From the NCBI RefSeq assembly GCF_900543425.1, contig NZ_UQRQ01000004.1, positions 133,451-197,450 of the forward strand: a stretch of DNA of 64,000 bases. The letters are read 5' to 3'. The stretch comes from an uncultured Sanguibacteroides sp. GTDB taxonomy: Bacteria; Bacteroidota; Bacteroidia; Bacteroidales; Marinifilaceae. Below, one piece after another: positions 60,195-64,000 of the stretch. The position numbers were made by a program, and so were the translations under genes. Each line of letters opens with the position of its first letter. Position 1 is the stretch's first letter. Below the pieces are notes generated by a model. The model was not told where the DNA came from, searched no databases, and saw only the letters and a list, made by a program, of their open reading frames with translations.

Positions 60195-63100
60195 TGTTTT
60201 TTTCTTTACCCATTTAATGGCGTCGGCGACGATGTATTGATTGGAACTTCCCCGGTCATCGAGGGTGACACTGGTTTTCCCTGCTTCAAGTGTAAAAGTG
60301 CCTAATGGTATCCAGAATCCAATACGACGTTCTCGTTTGCGCATAATGTCTAATTTAACCTCTTGTTTTTCTCTTTGTTCTATCGTGTAATGGAGAATCG
60401 CCCCGTCACAATAATTATTTAAGACAGGTGGTTGTACCGTATATATTAAAGGGATATGAGCAAAGATCTCGTACTCTCCCGGTTCGGTAATGTTCACTTC
60501 CCATTTTGCTTTATAATTTCCCTTTCCGCCCGCTTTGTAATAAATACTTTTTATGATTTCTCCGTAGTATGTGGAGTTATAATTTTTGGTCCATTTGAGG
60601 GCGTTATGAGGCCACTCGTAATACCGTTCAAATTCTTGTTTAAAAAGATTACTTAGTTTTTGACCGGGTTCGACAAGGGAGAAGCCTTGGCCCTCGTTAT
60701 CCACGATCAGTTCATCCGGGTTGGGAGTTGTTACCGTGGGTTCGCAATCGAAGATGCCGGTTGTCGTGTCCGTGATGGTGACAAGAGGTGCTCCGAGTTG
60801 TTTTTGATTGGGAATATTCTGAGATATCCCCATGTAAAGGTAAATATTATACTTATTGTCGTTGACCATTTTTACCAATTTACAAGAACGAGCCGGGATC
60901 ACGAGGTACTTGATTGCCGGGGAGGAGAGAGTTGTATGCAATCTTTGGTCGGCTTCGAAACTGACATAGATAGTAGCGTCTATGTCAGAGGGATTATATA
61001 ATTTAACGTGAGCGGCGTACCTTTCAAGTTTATCTCCCTCTATTTTGCCTTTCCGTACTTCTTGCACGAGGATTGCCGGCAATCCCTTTCCAGTGTACCA
61101 TCGGTGTGTAAAAGGCAGAATATCCGTGTTAAACTTCTCTTTAAATCTTTCGGAAAATTCCTCGAAGAAAGTTACTTGATGAGGGGTGGTACACGTTTTC
61201 CGAAGCAGATCGATGACCTGATCTCTTCTTGCACAAGAGGCAAGGTAATGAAGAAAATCCTTTTTTTTCAGGTCAATGATTTTTGCGAGTACCTCTTCCG
61301 GTAACGCTTTATCATACAAGGCTTCCTTTAGGCTGTGTTTTTCCATGTAACGTAAGGCGAGGATCGTATTAAGTGAAGGAATCATTTGATCGGAACTGAA
61401 TCGAGGGTCTTCTTCCAGGATATTTTTCACGATTGTATTCATGATAGGAAATTCGTCTGATCGGGTATAGCAGGTATCTTTTACAAGAACGGGGAGAATA
61501 TTGTACTTGTTTTTTTCCCAGTTGGCGATTCCTGTTTTCTCGTTATAATGGGAAAATTCTCCTTGGACAAGAAGTTCAAGAGAACGGGAGAGCATATGAC
61601 TTTGTAATTCTTTCTCGTCATTGGTATAAAAGCTTTTCCGGTATATTTTTTTCATTTGTTTGAGATCAAGATCGAAAGTGGCTCCTCTTTCCGGCCAAAA
61701 GAAAATTTCCGGTTGGGCAAAATCACTACTTTTTTTCCATGGTCTGAAAAAAGAGCTAATAGAGAGGGGAGTCTCGATTAACATTAATTTGTAGGGGGGA
61801 TTTCCGTTTATTCCTCTGTAGTTTATTAAATTTTTGTAATCCTCCATTATCAATCTTATGTTAGCGAGTTTTAAATCCTGATAGAAAAAAGGTTGATCTT
61901 CTAAGTGGTAGAGGTAGGCGTTAAATTTCCCCATGTTAATGTTTTTCTTTCTGAATTTTCCGGCACAAAGGGAAATCCCGGTAAGTGGCTCCTCGTTATC
62001 GAAAGAGACCTGTTTTTTATTTTTCTCTTCTTTTCCCTGGGAGAGGAAGACTAATTTTCCGGGTTTCTCGATGACCAGGTTAAAACGGGTAAAGTCTTTC
62101 CCGGAGCAAAAAGGAGCTAACGGGTTAACGGGAGGGACGGCTGTTGGGTACCACATGACCTCTGGCGTGAGGAAAATAAAATCCTTCTCGACTATGGCCG
62201 TTCTTTTTCCGAGTACAAAGGGAAGGAAAGGGTTATCCTTGGGTTTGTAAAACAGCTTGTCGGGGATATCGAGGTAAGCGACGCTCTCGTCGATTTCCCC
62301 CGAGTAACGGAGTTTTAGTTTTATCTCTTGTCCTGTCTCCAGGGGATGAAAGATGAGGGTGATCTGTCCTTCTTGTTTGAATGGCAGTTCTTTTCCGTTC
62401 TCTTTCAACGAGTTTATTTTCAGGCCGGGGTTTAGAAAAAGCACGAGGGTATCTACTTTTCCCGGGTTCGGGTTTTTCAGGTAGAATTCGCTGGTCGCGT
62501 TCACGGTAGAACCTTCCCTGGAAAAATGGATTTGGTGTTCTGGAATTTGTAAGTTGGGAATATTCCCGTGGCGCACGAATATCTCCACGTGATTCTGTCT
62601 TTTTTGACTCTCTTTCACGAAATGGATTCGGTAAGAGGCGAGTAGGGTAATCCCGACCAGGGTCACTATACCCCCGGCTAAACAGGTTCGTCCGGGGGCT
62701 TTTACCCGGTTTGGAATCCGGTTAAAACGGGCTGACGCTAAGCCAATTATGCCTATCCCGAGCAGGAGGAAAGCTCCCTGGTGCATGAGGTAATACCCGG
62801 TGTTAACATGCCCGGTGATGTTCGAGAAGATATTCGGTATGGAGATGGCCAATACATCGGTAGTCCCGTTCCAGTAATCGTGGAAAATCCCGGAGGTAAA
62901 CAGGTAGAATATCCCCGCTATTAACACGGTAATCCCTTTATGTCGAGTAAGAAAGGATAGCAACAGGGTAAACCCGGTGTAAAAGAGGGTAGACGGAATT
63001 GTCAGGGTACTGAAATAGAAAAGGTATATCCCTATATTGAACGGGGAACCCGTGAGTAGTATATGCACGAGACTGGTAATCCCGATGGAAGCGAAGTCGA

Positions 63101-63446
63101 GGATAAACAGAACCTTTATAACGCCCAGGACTTTTCCCGTCATCCACTCGCTATTACTGGCCTGGTGCACCTCGAGGTTTTCGGCTGTCCATCTCTTGTA
63201 AAACCCGCTTACCCTAAAGATAATGAATAGGTTTTGAATAAGGTTGAGAAGCGTTGTGCTGATCCAGGGGATATAGGAGGGCATGGCAATCTTTTGCCAG
63301 GAAACGGGATGGAAATTTCCCTGGTAAATCATGACGATGTAAGTAATTCCACCGATAACCAATCCCACGAGAATCTTAAACAAAATGCTTCGTCCCTGTA
63401 TTTTTGCCTCGTGGGTCAGAATCGTGTTGACATTATAAAGGTTCAT
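60180..63446 (-). CDS. ABC-2-like permease / inactive M1-like / golvesin-C-like fusion protein, paralogue 5
   Basis: The most divergent of the five, with 1,088 residues. The N-terminal roughly 280 residues carry 6-7 helices; SEWMTGKVLGVIKVLFILD fits the ABC-2 permease pattern. The outer part has WYPTAVPPVNPLAPF, FAQPEIFFWPERGATFD in place of the M1 active site and KFNTDILPFTHRWYTGKGLP. There is no HExxH. The C-terminus from about 890 is golvesin-C-like (YKAKWEVNITEPGEYEIFAH, GFWIPLGTFTLEAGKTSVTL, VADAIKWVKKK). It overlaps cobS at the 3' ends and lies 8 bases after a small exported protein gene with which it is probably co-transcribed. Function unknown. Confidence 0.75.
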   Translation of the reverse strand: MNLYNVNTILTHEAKIQGRSILFKILVGLVIGGITYIVMIYQGNFHPVSWQKIAMPSYIPWISTTLLNLIQNLFIIFRVSGFYKRWTAENLEVHQASNSEWMTGKVLGVIKVLFILDFASIGITSLVHILLTGSPFNIGIYLFYFSTLTIPSTLFYTGFTLLLSFLTRHKGITVLIAGIFYLFTSGIFHDYWNGTTDVLAISIPNIFSNITGHVNTGYYLMHQGAFLLLGIGIIGLASARFNRIPNRVKAPGRTCLAGGIVTLVGITLLASYRIHFVKESQKRQNHVEIFVRHGNIPNLQIPEHQIHFSREGSTVNATSEFYLKNPNPGKVDTLVLFLNPGLKINSLKENGKELPFKQEGQITLIFHPLETGQEIKLKLRYSGEIDESVAYLDIPDKLFYKPKDNPFLPFVLGKRTAIVEKDFIFLTPEVMWYPTAVPPVNPLAPFCSGKDFTRFNLVIEKPGKLVFLSQGKEEKNKKQVSFDNEEPLTGISLCAGKFRKKNINMGKFNAYLYHLEDQPFFYQDLKLANIRLIMEDYKNLINYRGINGNPPYKLMLIETPLSISSFFRPWKKSSDFAQPEIFFWPERGATFDLDLKQMKKIYRKSFYTNDEKELQSHMLSRSLELLVQGEFSHYNEKTGIANWEKNKYNILPVLVKDTCYTRSDEFPIMNTIVKNILEEDPRFSSDQMIPSLNTILALRYMEKHSLKEALYDKALPEEVLAKIIDLKKKDFLHYLASCARRDQVIDLLRKTCTTPHQVTFFEEFSERFKEKFNTDILPFTHRWYTGKGLPAILVQEVRKGKIEGDKLERYAAHVKLYNPSDIDATIYVSFEADQRLHTTLSSPAIKYLVIPARSCKLVKMVNDNKYNIYLYMGISQNIPNQKQLGAPLVTITDTTTGIFDCEPTVTTPNPDELIVDNEGQGFSLVEPGQKLSNLFKQEFERYYEWPHNALKWTKNYNSTYYGEIIKSIYYKAGGKGNYKAKWEVNITEPGEYEIFAHIPLIYTVQPPVLNNYCDGAILHYTIEQREKQEVKLDIMRKRERRIGFWIPLGTFTLEAGKTSVTLDDRGSSNQYIVADAIKWVKKKTSTDK

Positions 63447-63454
63447 AACTCAGA

Positions 63455-63889
63455 TTAATCTAATAAAGATAGAAGTTTTTCCTTTTTTAAATAAGCTAAT
63501 AATTCGTGTGTATCAATGTTACGAAAAAAAAGATTATTGGAAAATAATTTTTCTCTTGTATTTGATTCAGGCACAAGAATCATATCGCCTACGATGGTAG
63601 CCTCACCTGGATTAGATAATATAACCGTTTTTGTAGCAGTACCAAATCCTACAAGAGAAAATTCTAATGTATAGGTACCTGCTTCATCGAGAGCTAACAC
63701 ATATCTTCCATTCTCATCAGTTATTGTGGCGCTTGTAGTACCGAGGGCCCGAACGGTAACACCTGGTAATAATTCCTTCGTCCAAAATTCTCTTACGTCT
63801 CCGCCGACATAATATTTAGCTGCAAAAACCTCTCCTCCCCCGATAAGGAGAAAGGAGAATAAAAATAATTTTAAAACTAAACTTTTCAT
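63455..63889 (-). CDS. Exported carboxypeptidase-regulatory-like domain protein
   Basis: A 144-residue protein with signal peptide (about 1-23, cleavage after VFA) and one CarboxypepD_reg-like beta-sandwich domain (about 25-112; VRALGTTSATITDENGRYVL and YTLEFSLVGFGTATKTV). This domain is common at the N-terminus of SusC-type receptors, but here it stands alone. The last 30 residues (FFRNIDTHELLAYLKKEKLL) form a possible amphipathic helix. Close spacing to paralogue 5 suggests a joint function in the envelope. It could also be the remains of a truncated receptor, though the frame is intact. Confidence 0.7.
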   Translation of the reverse strand: MKSLVLKLFLFSFLLIGGGEVFAAKYYVGGDVREFWTKELLPGVTVRALGTTSATITDENGRYVLALDEAGTYTLEFSLVGFGTATKTVILSNPGEATIVGDMILVPESNTREKLFSNNLFFRNIDTHELLAYLKKEKLLSLLD

Positions 63890-64000
63890 ATAGGTACAAT
63901 TTAATGATTAAATATTCAGGGACGAAATATTATTTACAATTTTATAAAAAAATTAGCAATAAACAAATATTAATAGATCTATTTTAATTCTATATAATAT

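Noticed and set aside
9153..63446. Active M1 aminopeptidases
   Set aside because: No HExxH or GxMEN motif is present in any of the five proteins.
1..64000. CRISPR arrays, tRNA/rRNA genes, insertion sequences
   Set aside because: I looked for regularly spaced repeats, T-loop-like motifs and transposase or integrase signatures and found none; without a covariance search a missed small RNA remains possible.

Overview
The window reads as a chromosomal segment of an anaerobic Bacteroidota, most likely order Bacteroidales; a relative of Odoribacter or Butyricimonas is a guess from gene content, not proven here. The reasons are: moderate-to-low GC; many start-proximal promoters of the Bacteroidota type (-7 element TAnnTTTG); SusC/BtuB-style TonB-dependent receptors; a TonB-type energy transducer; fused anaerobic (cbi) cobalamin genes; and a PduO-type adenosyltransferase.

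Region 1 (about 1-20 kb) is mostly housekeeping. On the minus strand are a membrane-anchored endonuclease/phosphatase-fold protein (cut by the window edge), two adjacent rhomboid proteases, a RicT/PSP1 protein, DNA polymerase III delta' and aspS. On the plus strand are cvpA and tyrS. Then come a large membrane fusion protein, hflX, tonB, a phosphopantetheinyl transferase, asd, a phosphoethanolamine-transferase-like sulfatase and an Omp85/D15-type outer membrane protein.

Region 2 (about 20-60 kb) is a cobalamin super-locus that holds nearly the whole anaerobic route from sirohydrochlorin to adenosylcobalamin. Chelation is by CbiK. Corrin-ring enzymes are CobI/CbiL alone and the fusions CbiH-CbiC, CbiE-CbiT, CbiG-CbiF and CbiJ-CbiD. 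Amidation and side-chain steps are CbiA/CobB, CbiP/CobQ, CobD and CbiB; adenosylation is PduO-type; the nucleotide loop is CobU, CobT, CobS and CobC. Uptake is by BtuFCD, a BtuB-like receptor whose gene carries a one-base frameshift, and a second TonB-dependent receptor. Four cobalamin riboswitches head the transcripts for btuFCD, btuB-cbiK, PepSY-cobC-pduO-cobQ-cobD-cbiB and the second receptor. The last two are back to back at 54.6-55.1 kb.

Interleaved with the B12 genes is the most unusual content: five paralogues of about 1,070-1,090 residues (9.2, 37.6, 40.9, 44.6 and 60.2 kb; the middle three in tandem). Each appears to join an ABC-2-type permease-like membrane part to a large extracytoplasmic region resembling M1 aminopeptidases but without the HExxH zinc motif, followed by a golvesin-C-like beta domain ending in ADA(V/I)KWV. 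No dedicated ATPase gene lies beside any of them. The tandem copies show duplicated promoters and a patch of near identity that suggests gene conversion.

No transposase, integrase, rRNA, tRNA or CRISPR array was seen. A 33-bp hairpin-forming repeat occurs three times in the B12 region, twice overlapping a stop codon.
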